Shown: positions 22,401 to 36,494, numbered from the stretch's first letter. The stretch: DNA of 64,000 bases from Rhyacichthys aspro (GCA_036850595.1 CM072170.1:11686303-11750302); one strand, 5' to 3'. Made by a program: numbers and translations. Notes: generated by a model from the sequence alone, not told the origin.

Positions 22401-25400
22401 CTTCCGTTTTGTATTCCAACTCAGAGTGCAGCTTTAGCACACGTTTAAAACAGAATATTTATGTCCCATTCTTTCAGCTTTTTGATGAACACAGAGGCGG
22501 AAAGCTTTTATGATTTTCACGCTTTTTCCTAGCAGCACTAATGTTTACCACCGGTGTTTCTTCTATCATAAGAACTCGACAAAATTGCAAGGCTTACTTG
22601 GAAAAACTGTTTGAAACGAGGACACGAGTCTCTCTTTTGGATACTGTCAGGATTTGGAAGCACAAGACACAGGAGCATCTTAAAAGAGTCTCAAGCATCT
22701 GTATCAAACATTAAACATCCCATAAAGTTCTTGCAGGGACCAGCCGATTAATCCTCTCATTAACTTATGTGTGGAGTGTGTGTTTAGTGTGTGTTTGTGG
22801 GTTTATTGTCAGATGATGTGATTATTGTCATTCCACGGCTGTGACTCGGAAATGTCATTCGGCCTCAGACTGGTGGCACCACTGGGACATCTGAGAGATA
22901 AAATTTTAATAGCGTTAGAGTTATTACCGACGCATTCTTGACATTTAAAGCCAGTTTCCATCACTGATTCACAAAGCAGATACCGGCTTATTGCTCTAGC
23001 TGTATTATAATTACTATAAACATTTGATTCCAACATCTTGTGTTGCCCTTAAATGTGTTGTGAAACTGAGGAAAGCAAAGTGCCTGTTCAGCCTTACTAA
23101 GTGGCAGAAGCTCATCTTTAGTCAGACTAATGAGGACAAAGTGTGAAGATTGAAAAAATCCTTGATAAAAATTGACAAATCCCTTCATAATGAGTAGCGC
23201 AATTAGCATCCCGCTCACACCTGAAACTCTGGCACCACCCAGTGTTTCTGTCAATCTCAAGAATCACTGCAGTTAATGAATTAAGCAAATCAATTAAGTG
23301 CTCAGTTGATTGAAAAATGAGCCAGTTTAATAAACACAATGTACGAGAGTGTGGGTTTCTAGATTGAATTTGAGTCATGTCTGGCTTGCGGCGGGCCCGA
23401 CTCATTTTCTGTCAGTCTTTCTCTTAGCATCCTTGCATTTGTTTGACTCTGATTTGCTATGAGTGGCCATCATGTGTCTACCACATGTGACTTTTACTTG
23501 ACACTTCATAGCCACTGGGTGTTATTCATGCTTATGTGAAGATTTCAGTGAAAGCAGTGACCTCCAGAAGAAGTGAACTGGTCTGTAGCCTGACTCACCT
23601 ACTGCGAGTCAAATGTCCAACTGTTGGTCAGAAATGTAATGCTGCCTTTTGCCCTGGAAATAAGGCATTTTTTCTCTGTCGCTATTAAAGTGCTCTTGTA
23701 TTTGCCAACATGTTTACAGATCATCGGTTTTAAATAAAAGATGGGTAAAGTCACACGGCCCCTACCAATCAGTGGATTGAAATGTGTTTAGCTTAGCATT
23801 TGTGTAGCACAGTGCAATCAAACCAATCCACAAACCTGACAATGAGATTTCATAGACCACCAGAAGACAGAATAAAGTTATAGTCCACAAAGGGGCTAAA
23901 ATAATCACATCTGAGAGAGGTGTATCCCCAGCACTGCAGTAATGAGCCAGTCGAGGTCTAGAAGCAGGCAGAGTGCTAAACTTGGATAAAGGGGCCTAAC
24001 AGCTGTCCCACAGCTGGGGCGCTGTCCTGATAAATATGCCGTATGACAACACTGGATGCCACAGTCATGCCACATTCAAAATGGGAGGCAAATCAGCACC
24101 TGGCAGCAGATGCCACTACAACACCTGTGATGTGTTAAAACTGCAGGGTATTACACATTCCGCACAAACAGCACCGTTTACACAGGAGCCGGGAAAATCA
24201 AAGGGAGCCAGACACAAGCATGTTGTTTTTTTGGATGGGCGGTATCATGGGATCTGTTTCGCTTTGTGGAAAGTCTATAAAGTATGTTAATAAGGTTTGG
24301 TAACGGAACACTTTATGCCCAGCGTGTGTGCATATGGGCTCACAGCAAGTCAAGCTTGATAGAGCCATGCACCTGGGAAATCACCTCCTGTACGGCTGGG
24401 AGTGAGTCTGGGAGAGAAAATGAATAAGTAGTGTGTCGTTAACTGCTTTACAGGCCCTGGAGCCATATGCCTAAACACTGTGACTTCTATAGATGCTGAA
24501 GCCCTTACATTGTGCTGCACTGGTCTGACAGTCTGCTCACATTAGGCTCCTTTCAATGTTAGATGGAAAGACACTTTAGTGTAGAAAGGGTTTCAAGTAT
24601 TTCAGTAAATGAAAAAAGCAGCTACAAGCTCAAAGGGGTGATTAGTATATCAACTTATGAAAGCATTCCTTCTGAAAACTAACCTAAATGAAGGTTCTGA
24701 GTCAATAGATGCTATTAAAGATTTGCATCCAAAGTTGAATCAAACTTTTCTAGGAATCATCTAGGAATAAACTTCCCTCAGGAGTAATATCAGTGGCTTG
24801 TGTTTTAAATATTTTAGGCACACAGATACTTAACTTCTTACATCAAAATATAGAGCCTATAAACCATTGAGATATAAGCCTAAAATTCATAGTGATAGTT
24901 TCTTGACATGAAACAGGAAAACCAACCCCTGTTTGAAAGAAAAGTGCATCAGGTTTACATATTTTACCAGTCAATAAATTGAGATTCAACAGTTTCATGG
25001 GAGTTTACTGCAGTATTTGTTTCATCCTAGTGCTTTAGTGAAAAGTTCCATAGTACTGCTTTAAGTGAGCATTGAAAAGGGGTCTTAGAAATGTATAGTT
25101 CCATCAGTATTTTCCAGTGTAATACTGGAAAGGTTAAGTCAGAACACTTGTGATGTGACAGCATTACACCTACACAGCACAGTTGTCTGTAGCGTGACAG
25201 CTGTCTTTTAATTCACTGCACCATCTGCAGATATTTATTCAACTGTGGCTGTTGGTTACATAAAGGCACCTCTCCTTCTCACACACATTTGGTGAACTGG
25301 CCACAGTGGAGCAACAGGACACAGCTCTCTGTCCCCTGGGCTCCAGAACTCAGACACACATTGTGACCAACTCATTGGCCTCAAGCTGTCTAAGCACACT

Positions 25401-28400
25401 CTCACACATTTACAGACTCTGCTGCACTTGCAATAGTTACAGAGGGCTATGTTGCCATGGAGATGAGGGAGTGATGTCACAGCACTTTTCCAAAAAGGGG
25501 TCAACAGAAATGCTTTTTATTCTCATATAGACGTCAATTCTCTCATAAGATATTTCCACTTTCTACTGTTACTTCATATTGCTGTGATTCTCGGTGGAAC
25601 AAAAGGGCACACTCAAATTAGGCTTACACAATACACACAAACGCTTAGCACTTTTACAACAAGGCTTTCCATTGAGGAACTGAGGCAGGATCACAGCATG
25701 GTGTTACCCTTGGGCGAAAAGAGCAACTCACTGCAAAAACACATGCGAAGACATAAAACTGAATAAGCGTGCTACACAGGCTTTCGTACACAGCAGGCAT
25801 GCCCTGCAGGCATCGCTGGCATTTCCAGGGCTTTGGCACAATAAGAGCACCGTGAAGACCACTAGCAGACATGTCAGTGGTCAGTCTCACACAGAGGCAG
25901 GAAGTATAATGAGATCCAGAGCACATAAACGAGAGGCAGATGAGCGAGCGGCGTGAACGTATGCCTGTTTGCGTTCCGCTGCCGTGTGGAGAGACAATGG
26001 CAGCTGATGGCCAGTTTTTGTGCTGCCAAACTCAATAGGCAGAAAACTGTAATTGCCTGCCTAATCTGGGCTGTGGAGAGGCCAGGTGTAATGATGGCAG
26101 CTGAGTGAATACACCTCTACTGCACTCGCTAATGGAAGCTCGCTGCTCCCTTCCTATACCACAGCTGTCAATTCTCCATCTCACTGTTTGGACTCAAGGA
26201 AACAGTTGGGAAAGTGCAGAAAATATTCAGCAGAAAAAAAATGTGTGTCAGCTCTTGACACCGGGCTGCCTGAGTTGAAACACTGTGTGAATACCAATCA
26301 GCAAATGTATGAGAACCAAATAAGTGTCCGCTCTTATTGTTTCTGCAGAGATGATTTTTTGCTGTGCTTCTGGAGCCAAAAAGCGTTGCCAGGACTTATC
26401 TATGTGAAGCCAGTTTTCATTATCACATGCTAATGAAACCAGCTTGTTCAGACTTTACTCAGCCAAACGCTCTGGCAGATACAGCTACTATAGACCAAGT
26501 TAGAATGTGCTGCTTTGAAAATAAGTCTGCATGTTGATCCTTGTACAGCAGCTTGGCCATTTATAATTTACAGCCAGGTTTAGCTACTTTCTGGAGTAAA
26601 TGGATGTGTTGGGGCTTTCAGTGAACAGTTACTTGCACAGATGGCCATTAAGTGTTTGGTTTATCAAAACTGTTTTAAGTTCAGTGTACAGCCATTAATC
26701 AGAGAGCCTTGGAAAATAGAGCTAAAGAATAACTGTTATAATAATCTAAACTAAGCCAAGGCAGAAATATAATTTTATTATTATGAATATTATCTGCAAG
26801 ATGACTGACTGACTCTGCCAGTGGATTGTTCCTTTCCCCATTGGCTGAGAAAGAAGCAGGGTGTGCTGTGTCTATAGCCCCTTTTATGCTCCTTTACTTG
26901 GTATTGGTGGAAAGTTCTCCCACCCACGATCTCATCTCAGCCTTGTTCTCTATTTACGCTCTACCAGTGACCCAGCAAAAAGGCAAGTCACACTCCTCTT
27001 TCAAGTTGCACCCTGGCGTTTTGTGAAAACGCCTGCCAGAATCCAGTGTGACCCATTATGTACACACCACATGGAGTGACAACAGGGCAAAAGTAGTAAA
27101 CAAAGCTGAAAAAGTGTTCAGTAAAATTTAAACCAAAAATCACGTGGCTAGTTTGCATAAAACAATATTAATGGTTCATCTTATCCTCACACTATTCTTG
27201 TTTTTGTACTTAGGCTGCAATACACATAGCTAATATAGAATATTATTCTAGAATAAAGAATATTTATAAACACTGTGTTATCCCATGTATGCTCGAGCCG
27301 TCTTGTTGATACAACTCCTTATTCCAGCACTGCACCTTTTACAATAAGTTTGAGTTATAAGCAATCCTACAACAGAAAGTAAGCATGTAAGGGGCTTATG
27401 AAAGTAAGGCTCTGCTTCCTGTGTCAAGAAACTATTACAAATGATCTTAAGGCTATATATTTTATACATGTCAAAACAAACAGGTGCCACACTGAGAATG
27501 ACCTGTTACCTCTCACCCAGACGGAAAGGAGGTCACACAAAATGTGTCCAGACTCACTTCCAGTTTCCTGGAGATTGCCAGTGATTTCATCACTATGAGA
27601 CTTCAATGTGGCTTGACTTCATTCCAGCTGCAGGATTGTTTGGGCAGAATGACAGTGATTCGGAAACCATCGGGGAAGCATGACACGGTTTCATCATGGC
27701 GGAGATGGAACATTCACACTCCTAGACTTCCTGCCTATAAACCATTTTGGAAACAGCTCTGCAGCACACAGTACTCTTGGAGTCATTGCCATTTGCCAAA
27801 TTTACTAATTAAACAAATTCAAATTTTATGAGAGACTGCCTGTTTCAACCTGAAAGTTTCTACTTTCTCAACTCAAAGCACAATCACAAAATTGGTGGAA
27901 TTGGGCTGCTTCGTTTATTATTCATTGCTCACTTTGAGCCAGGCTCTAAAAGGTCTGTTAAACAAAGGCAACGGTATTTATTGGGCCATATTTCGTTACA
28001 TGTCTGGCAATAATGCTATATCACTGTTGGGAGGGTTGTGTTGTAAATGCTCTGAATTATACAGCGCTGTGGAAGAGGGGCGGGCAGAGAGGTAAAAGAC
28101 TGTGAAGAGTGATGGTGATAACTGGTGCGAGAGATAAGAAATGGGATTGTTAAAATGATGATGGCTGGTGGAAACTGTCCGGCAAGTCGTATTGTTATGG
28201 GAACATCAAAATATGATGGCGGTCATGATGGCCGTAAGATAATATTGATGATTCTAAAACCATTGTCCAGAGTGCTGATGGTATTGTTATATGATGTAGC
28301 TCTGCAATCACAGTATTTGTTTCTAGTAACATTAATCAAGTATTAGATTCACTTTCCAGCTAGAGCGCATTAGTTATTTTATTAAAAAGGACAAAAAGTG

Positions 28401-28998
28401 GCTCATTATGTCATGTTTCAAGTTGAACTTCCCTCTTTTTGGGTCATATTTTTGTGCTGTTGAAGCCGAGTTACTAAACTTGCTAACTTGCTAATTGTCA
28501 AACCGCAGCCTCTGTCTGTTGTGTACAGCTTCATTAGCACCTTAAAAATGTGTGGTATTGTCTGCAGAGTGTGTGCAAACTGTGTCATGAATGCATCGTT
28601 GTTTGAATCTCTTATGGAAATAGAAACGTGAATGTGCTAAGGGTTTTGTTTGCTCTTTTAAAGTAGTTTAGCTCTTGTAGCTCCCACTTTTTGAAGTGCA
28701 TTTGTCTGCTCTTCAGTGCATTGTTCATTGCTTGCCATTGCTTGATTACATTTGCTTTGTCACTTCAGTCCTCCATGATTGTTTAAGTTCATGCTCAGAC
28801 CACCAAGCTACAGCAGTTTGACATTAGCGCTGCTAATACGTGCATGGTCCTTCATACAGTGGCTGAGAAGCAGCTTCATTACATTGCTACCTGGATGCTC
28901 ATTCGCCACCCTTCCCCCAGATGACCATTGCCCCTTACCCCGCCTGCTGACTTTCTAGAGCCCCATATCAGTCCCTCCTCTGTTTTTCTCTTTCTTAG
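19457..28998 (+). other. mdga2: mdga2 intron between Ig4 and Ig5 (9542 nt, phase 1)
   Basis: Non-coding. It holds a transposon-like end at 25,041-25,064 (minus orientation) and a small 8-bp hairpin at 25,111-25,131. A stretch around 20,560-20,870 gives a 95-codon open frame with a hydrophobic segment but no similarity I recognise. Otherwise I see nothing. Confidence 0.85.
25041..25064 (-). repeat. Dispersed repeat end, TTAAAGCA family
   Basis: The reverse complement begins TTAAAGCAGTACTATGGAAC and matches the 60,827 copy at 21 of 24 positions. It lies in minus orientation, so any element body would lie to the left. Confidence 0.5.
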
Positions 28999-29292
28999 TT
29001 CCCCCCAACCTGACAGTCCCCCGGGGCAAGTCCCCCCTGGTGGCCCGCGAGGGTGACACAGTGGAGCTGGAGTGCCTTGTTTCAGGAAAGCCTAAGCCCA
29101 TCATCCTGTGGTCGCGAGTGGACAAGGAGGCGCCCATGCCGGACGGAAACATGCAGATGGAGACCTACGACGGCGTGCTGCGGATCGTCAACGTGTCCCG
29201 GGAGATGACGGGCTCGTACCGCTGCCAGACCAGTCAGTATAATGGTTTCAACGTGAAGCCCCGTGAGGCCGTGGTGGAGCTGATCGTACAGT
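28999..29292 (+). CDS. mdga2: mdga2 exon: complete Ig5
   Basis: The acceptor ctctttcttag is followed by TT completing a Val codon, then [20 protein letters not shown] and the Ig core: [20 protein letters not shown] (first Cys and Trp) and [20 protein letters not shown] (second Cys). There are 97 full codons and one leftover base before gtgagt, so it is a symmetric phase 1/1 exon and the largest in the window at 294 nt. Sequons NLT and NVS are visible. The exon is very GC rich at silent sites. By family knowledge Ig5 belongs to the membrane-proximal half of the curved MDGA ectodomain. Confidence 0.94.
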
Positions 29293-31310
29293 GTGAGTAC
29301 ACACAGTGGGTATTTCTGTCAGTGTATGTGAATGTACATGTGCTACAGGTCATGTGGGTATACTCAGTGTGTCAGATGGACGTGATTTATTCACTTTGGA
29401 CGCAGTGTAATTAATCTGTACCAGTCCAGTGTAACCAAAATTGAACTTTCTCGCATTTCTTTCCTTACACGCCCATCCAATTTCCTTCTGAAGGCTATAA
29501 AATTAATCCAGTCCCCCAGCACCCTGAGTCAGGTCTGAGAGGCAACCATTTTGACTCCACCTCTTCTTCCTAGGGGAGGACTTTATCGACTGTGCATTCA
29601 CTGAAAAAGACTATTATTAACAGAGGCACAGGACTGCAGACACTGATGCCCACACTATTAACTCCTCTCCTGGATGTATGTCTTCTGTGCATATCCTACT
29701 CTTTCAGACCCCCTCCACTGCTGCTCAATGAAAAAAAACCCTTTCCTCTCCTTTAAGATGTGACATTCAAAGATGGCTTAACGGCTAATTAACGGCTGGC
29801 TAATTCATTCCCACAAGTATTAATTTTGTATTCATTTATGGAGATTTGAATGGAATATTTCAAATGAAAGTTGGGGATTCAAAAGCGGTGTCACTCATTG
29901 AGCGGCTGTGGATATGTCTCCTGTAGAATGAGAGCGGAAGATGGATGGGAAGGAAATGAAAGCCGCCCATGTGGGGTGCTCACATTTTCTGGCAAATGAT
30001 AATAGGAAATAGAGAAAAAGTCATTGTTTTCCTCTTGGCCTACTTAGTTAATCCATATTTTCTCATTTGCTCTCTAATCTAAAAGGAACCTGGTAGCAGT
30101 ATTTTAGCTCTCCCCAATTGTGAATGCTATTTTATAATCACTTTTCTTTTTGGCATTGTGCCTGTACAGTTGTATTGTCCACTCTCAGGTATCAGAGCTT
30201 CTTGTACTCATACTTGTTTTACCTCCTCAGATACTGCCACATGAATACTTGACTGACTGCAGTTTGTTTTCATCTTCTTTCTCTATATGATGATAAAAGA
30301 AAACTTTAGATAAAAGCAAACTGTGGCTAATCCTTCAAAGTCAAGCGGCTCCTCCAAAACAAGTCATTCAATAAAACGTCTGAAATATGAACATGGCACT
30401 AGTGCTGCACAATATACTGAAAATATACTGTTATTATGTCAACAATCCTTCCATTTTCCAAATAACACCTTGAATCACAAAGTGGAATTGAGACACTGGT
30501 GTATATTAGCCATATCCAGTTAGATTTAAGTGTTACATAGTTTTTATTTTGTTTTTTAGTCTTACACCAATCACCGCCTGCTTGCCTTTCCTCCAGAAAA
30601 CCAGGTACACTCCATAAATAGGATTACCTTTTTTGCTCCCATCTGTAAAAATAGTGCATAGTCAGAGAGAGATGGTTTTAGTGGGACAAATAAGCTTACA
30701 AAGCACTTCCAAAAGTCACACCTGCAGCAAATGAATATTTGAGTTGAAAAGGTACAAGAAGATCCCACTCTTTCAGCTCATAGTCCATAGTTTTGTCCTC
30801 ACTTTCCAAGTAGTAGTCCTCCGTTTGCTATGGCGATCACGTTTGCCGTTCCCCACTGCGCAGTGCTAAGAGAATTAATGAAGTTTGGATGTGCTTTGAA
30901 GAAGACGGTTGAATTCTGGCTGAATTGATTATGATTATACAGCAATGACAGCCTGTATCAGAGGTTAGTGGCTTTGCTGCGCACCCGCACTGACACCGCA
31001 AAGTAAATAAAGGATTTAGACGCTAAGATACCCTTCATTAATGGGTAGCATTGGCGGAATGGAAAGTGTTTGTGCATATTTCAAAGAATAGGAATGAAGT
31101 TAGTTATTTACTGCAGCTTCATGCTCTCAATATTTAAACATTTGCACAGCAGTTTAAACATGAAATGAAAAACACTCCAGTGAAGTGCATCTACCACAAA
31201 ATTATGTAAACGACTTAAGTAAACACACACTAATGACTTTCCATCACTGTAAATGTGTCCAGAGGGAACAGCAGGCCTTGATATGATGCCACCGAGTGTA
31301 ACATCAACAG

Positions 31311-31346
31311 CCCCCCCCCCCCTTAACGCTGTGGGGGGGGGGGGGG
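31311..31346. repeat. C12 and G14 homopolymers in inverted arrangement
   Basis: Twelve C residues (31,311-31,322), a 10-nt spacer, then fourteen G residues (31,333-31,346). The two tracts can pair into a 12-bp G/C stem. Confidence 0.95.
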
Positions 31347-32488
31347 CGAACGGCTGGTGCTTCTTCGCAACAGCAGAGAGCAGTTTAGCAACACAAGCTT
31401 GAATAGTGAATATCAGCAGGTGCTCGCACGGTTACGTTTGTGTCGAGAAGCACTAAAAACTCCTGAGCAACAATTATCTTTTCAGAGTTGAGAGTGTGTG
31501 TTAAAGAGTGTTAAACAAGTGTGAACTATACTGTTGCGAATGACAGTATGGATGAGAATAATGGAGAACAAATGGAAAGTGTGCTGTGTCTATTTCAGCA
31601 CCACGGAGAGCGCCACACATCGTTGTTGTTTTTTTACTAGTTATTTGTTGTACACTTTTAAAATGAATTCTAATTAATTGTTATTTTTTCCACAATAAAA
31701 AAAGGTTAATGACACTGCAGCAACCCACAATCAAAAGAATGCATTAGTATCACATTTACAATGAGTCACAGTATCACACATCTGTGACATACACTCTCTG
31801 TAAACTTATAAACAATGTGTGATGGTTGTATAAGGTGTAATTAGGATGACTCACTGTAGTTCACACTCCACAATCTGCTGGAAAATAATGAGTCAATCTC
31901 AGGTGATTATCTGAGGCTTACTGGATGAAACACTTAAGACTAATAGGAATATGTGGGTTTAGACCTAAATATTCACAATAAATCTTCATGTAGAAAAAGT
32001 GAGTGGTACTTCGGTTCTTTATGACACATAGTCCCATAGCAGAAAAGCAGTTCAACAATAAACAAAAATGTACGCTGCATACCTAAAATCCAAACCTGGT
32101 TTTACATCCATTATATACTCTCTAGTGTCCCGGTTCAGTCCAGAATGATTAATCCACAAAACAAACTAATTACACAAGCTTAAAATGTATTTAAAGAGGT
32201 CATTCCCAGGGCCGTCAACAAGACCCATTGATTAACTCATTGTTCACCACAGAGGTCATTCCCACCAGCCCTTCTCTGACATCCCGGACATAAAGGTCAC
32301 CTGGACTAACTGAGTGCGCCTTGTCCCTCTGACAGCAGACACGGGTCACTTAGTGGTTGTTGTTAGTGACAGTCTGACAGAGAGGAGCACAGTGAGAAAC
32401 AGCCTGAGACCCAGAGCTTTTGGGTGCATTCATTCCTCACCCAGATTTGTCTTGGCACTTTGTTGCATCATCAGATGATGACTGAGGT

Positions 32489-32516
32489 AAAAAAAAAAAA
32501 AAAAAGAGAAAAAAAA
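32489..32516. repeat. Poly-A tract
   Basis: Seventeen A residues followed by GAG and a further A run. Could be a retroelement tail, but no element body is recognised next to it. Confidence 0.9.
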
Positions 32517-34178
32517 CAGATTCAGAGCAAACAGATCCAGTCACTTCTTTTCAACTTAATGTATGCAGAGAATACATTTATTTCTCATTATCTAGTAGTA
32601 TTGTAACAAAGCACCTTTTCTGCTTTCCCGTTCCTCTACATACAGCACTTTCATCTCTGCGTCATTTTCAAAGGAGAACACATAAAGAAGAGAGATATTA
32701 GGCCTTTGCTATTGATAAATCAATCATTCTGCCATGTTCTTGCTACAGAGCCAGTTCTCTTCGTAAGACTCTTGTTATGTATTGATAGCTGGCATTAAAG
32801 CCTGAGTTAAAAAGCACAAACCGTCCGTGCTTGATCTGCCTGATTGCTAAGGAGACTTTGTCCTTTCACAAGGCAAGACTCTGATACTTGAGCCAGATAT
32901 ACACATCCTGTTTATTTCTTGATGATGAGCTTAATTAACTGAATGTGCTTTCTTGTTTTGTTCTGTGCTCCTTATACCTTTTGGTATGTCCCCTCCCCGT
33001 CTTCTCTTGGCCTGTCGCATGGTGTGTAAGCATAAGCCAATCCCTCTGAGATGCTTTTCTCGCCTGCAATTCCAGGTCCCAGCGTGAGCCCCCCGCCTTT
33101 GGTGGTGAGCCATGTGCAAAGCCGCGTTTAGTAACTTGATCAAGGCACAGAGGTACAGTCCTCTGAAGCAAAGAGCATTAGAGGCGTGAAGGAACGACTC
33201 TGGCAAGTCAACAGCTTTGATATGTAAAAACCTGCATCTGTTGGCTGGCCCAGCGTCGCCAGGAGGAGAGAGGCAGAGGAAACTGGGGACGTCTGCCTTT
33301 GGAGGCGTCGCTGTAATAGAATTGCAAACGCCAAATCCCAAGCTGTGACACCCTAATGTTCTTAGTCAAACTGACTTGGCATGGTCCAGGGGCTAGAAAG
33401 CAGGAGTGAAGAAAGAGAAAAGGGTGGCCCAGTGAAAGAGGAGTAGTAACCAATTCCATTTATTCCATACATGTACTTGCATAACTGTCTGAATTAAATG
33501 TACAGGATGTTAAGATGCTTTTTATGTATATGTTGAAGAGCAATGTTACTCTTTCTGAGTTACATGGCTGATTGGATTTTGCATGCCTTGATTGGATGCC
33601 TTTTTTTATGCAATACATCCAGAGTAACTTAGTACTTACTTCTTTTCTACTAAAGTGATATTTAAATGACAACTCTGACTTCTGCAGTTCTTTTCCTAGG
33701 AACAGATTTTGGCACCTGTACTCATCTTGCTTCCTCTGTCCTAGATTCCTCATTGCTCATATTCTGCTCTGTGTCAGCACAGATGCACAGGAATCTTTTA
33801 TCCAGACTTCCCTTCTGTTCCCCCTCACATCGGCCATGACACCTGCCTGATGCAACCCCTGACTCTCCCCGGGAGCAGACGCCTCGTTATCTGTCAGGCG
33901 TCAGAAACACACAGGGGCATGGCTGTAACAATTAGGGTTATAGGGTGTGGTGCAAGACAAAAGTAAAGGAAATAGTTGGGGAGTTGAGGTGTTCTTTTAT
34001 GGATTTATGTTTTGTGAAATATGAACATTCTTCAGAAAAAAACGTAGATCTTAAAATTGCATACATCCAAATAAAGACCTACTGTTTATCAAATGAGCAG
34101 AATTAGGCAGTGATTGTTGTTCATTAATTCCCCTTTCTGCCTGAAGAAGGCCTGCATCAGCGGCCCCTGAGGCCCACT

Positions 34179-34212
34179 CTAATGTGAATCGCTCTAATAC
34201 GATTCACATTAG
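34179..34212. repeat. Perfect 13-bp palindrome with 8-nt loop
   Basis: CTAATGTGAATCG at 34,179-34,191 and its exact reverse complement CGATTCACATTAG at 34,200-34,212, separated by CTCTAATA. Confidence 0.97.
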
Positions 34213-36494
34213 CCTAACGCCAGCAAATTAATCTTTTTGCGCTACAGCTGGGCTTGCGTGCTGCATTTGGGGATGAAATTTTAATAACCCTCTTTTTTCT
34301 TTTTTATGGAACAACATGGGATTGATCTGCTGCATCCAAGCCTCACCACAAAAGGTCAGCAGATATGTAGGCTGTAAACAGAAGCCTGCAGTGGGCTTAG
34401 ACAGAATAATTTATAACCTGGTCAATGACTGAACTAAACCTATTAAAGGATCACCAAGCCACTCCTCGCTCCGAAGAGTCTACATTGATTATCATTAATT
34501 GTAGATTTAGCTTCATAAATTATCTCAACTTTAATAACAATATGCAGATGGGGCTTAAGTTCATTGTTTGATTGCCGTGGCTTAGGAAAAGGAGAGCGCT
34601 TTGAAGCATAGATGCTTTTTCCTACATTATTCAACACAAGCGCTCATTAGAAGGCACTGAATCAGGGTTTTCATTTCATATTCCGTATATAACTGTTTGA
34701 CTTACTAATGAATGCCCTTTCCACCATCAAGACTTGAGACCGAAGCGTGTTTCTCTCCAAAGGTTAGTCGTCCAAAACAATGCCTTTTGTTGTGTGTTTT
34801 TCCTTCCCTCCCACGCACAGCCGCTGATACTTCTCCAAACGTGACACAGCGCTGAATAAAGCGCCGCCGTGTCATACCGCAATCCCACGTATGTCAACAG
34901 ACGACGTGGAAATGTTGCAACAAGGCGCACAAATGTCACAGCCGTGGTCCATTGAGCCATGAGGAACACGAACAAGAAAGAACCAGTGAGCGGTGCACGC
35001 GTGATGTTTGAAAGAGCAGTTTATGTAGGAGGCAACATATACATTCAGTAGATACTATGCTATAAGCCAACCCTTAGGAGGTCTGTGTCCTTCTTTTGAT
35101 GCACTCACCAGAAGCGTGCTGTGAAGACAAGCCTGTTACTGTTTGAAGCTTATTGGATAGAAGTCAAGTGTTATTTAAAAACAATATAGGTAAAAAAAAA
35201 TGATGCTTTGCAGGATGTTTCATTCATTTTTCCAACAGAGTATTCAAACATTTGATGTGTTTGTATTTGTGGTACTAAGATGAAAACACTATCTGTTTAT
35301 CCTAGTTGTGCTGTTTGTAAATTAGCCATATGCAGTTAGGTTTTAATTTCACGCAGCCCCTTTTTTGTTTATTGGTTATGCTCTATTATAATGGATGTTG
35401 GGCTGCCTTTTGTTGCCTCTCTCCATTCGGCATAAATAGGACAAGGGAAGGCTGAGAAGTGACTGCAAATATGCTAAAAAGCACATTTAAAAGGGTCTAG
35501 ATATTCCCCCCAAATGAAAGCGTATCTTCATCCTGCTGTGCTCTCTGTAGATGGCAGTGTACGAGGGCCACAGGGAGATCGCCTCACTGCTCCTAAATGT
35601 TGTTTTTCTCCACATTAATGTCAAGGTATTCGCCGGTGACTGATGATGGATTACATCTCAGGCCGTGCTCAGGGTTCTCCCTCAGCTCGCGACTTACAGC
35701 GACTCAGGGCTCAAACCGTTGCTACGCTAACGGCAGTGAGCACCAGCTCTGGGATTATCACACAAGACCTTTTGGCGGTTTCTCCTCATGTTTGTCAGGC
35801 AGCTGTGTCACGAGAGGCGTACACAGGGGGGAGATGAGGCATGTGCCCTTGTACGAGCATGTTGTACTTATACAACCTGGCCTAGACCTTCTCTCCTTTT
35901 TTTATTTCTCTTTGAATGAAATGTGGTTACTGTAATTTGGTGAAGTGCCACTCAGGGAGACTGTAGAGCTTCAGCGCCACACACAAACCTAGAGGTTAGC
36001 TAGAGTTTATAAGAAAAGTTCATGGCACTTGAGTTTGGGGTCTCTGAACATGTTCACAATAAAAGGAAAAGTGGACTTTTATGTTCAAAAGAAATAAAGT
36101 AAAAATGATGCACTTGAAAGACAAAGAAGACCTACTGCCAGAATAAATGCACAAAGGCATTGCACATGCACCAACATACACCAGGAATAAAACATTGCCT
36201 AACACTGTGAGGCATGTCTTTTGAGGGCTTCCAGGATTCAAGTAAAAACTACAGATCAGTGGCTCGTGGAACAATGGACAACAACATGTCACAGTGTTAC
36301 ATTCTTCTACGAAGGCGTCCAAGTGAAAAAGCTGTGATTTCTGTTTCATTTGTCAGTGACTTCTAATAAATTAATCATTTTTGAATGTTGAATTGAGGCA
36401 TTTAGAGGACACAACCTGGGGCAGGATACTTGCAGGCATTAGTCAACAGGTGAGGTTTATAGAGATTGCATTCAAGAGCGCCATGACATTGAGC

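Noticed and set aside
25111..25131. 8-bp hairpin TTTCCAGT/ACTGGAAA with a 5-nt loop
   Set aside because: About one such hairpin per window is expected by chance.
32489..32516. Poly-A tract as the tail of a processed pseudogene or LINE
   Set aside because: No coding or retroelement body is recognisable upstream, and no target-site duplication was seen.
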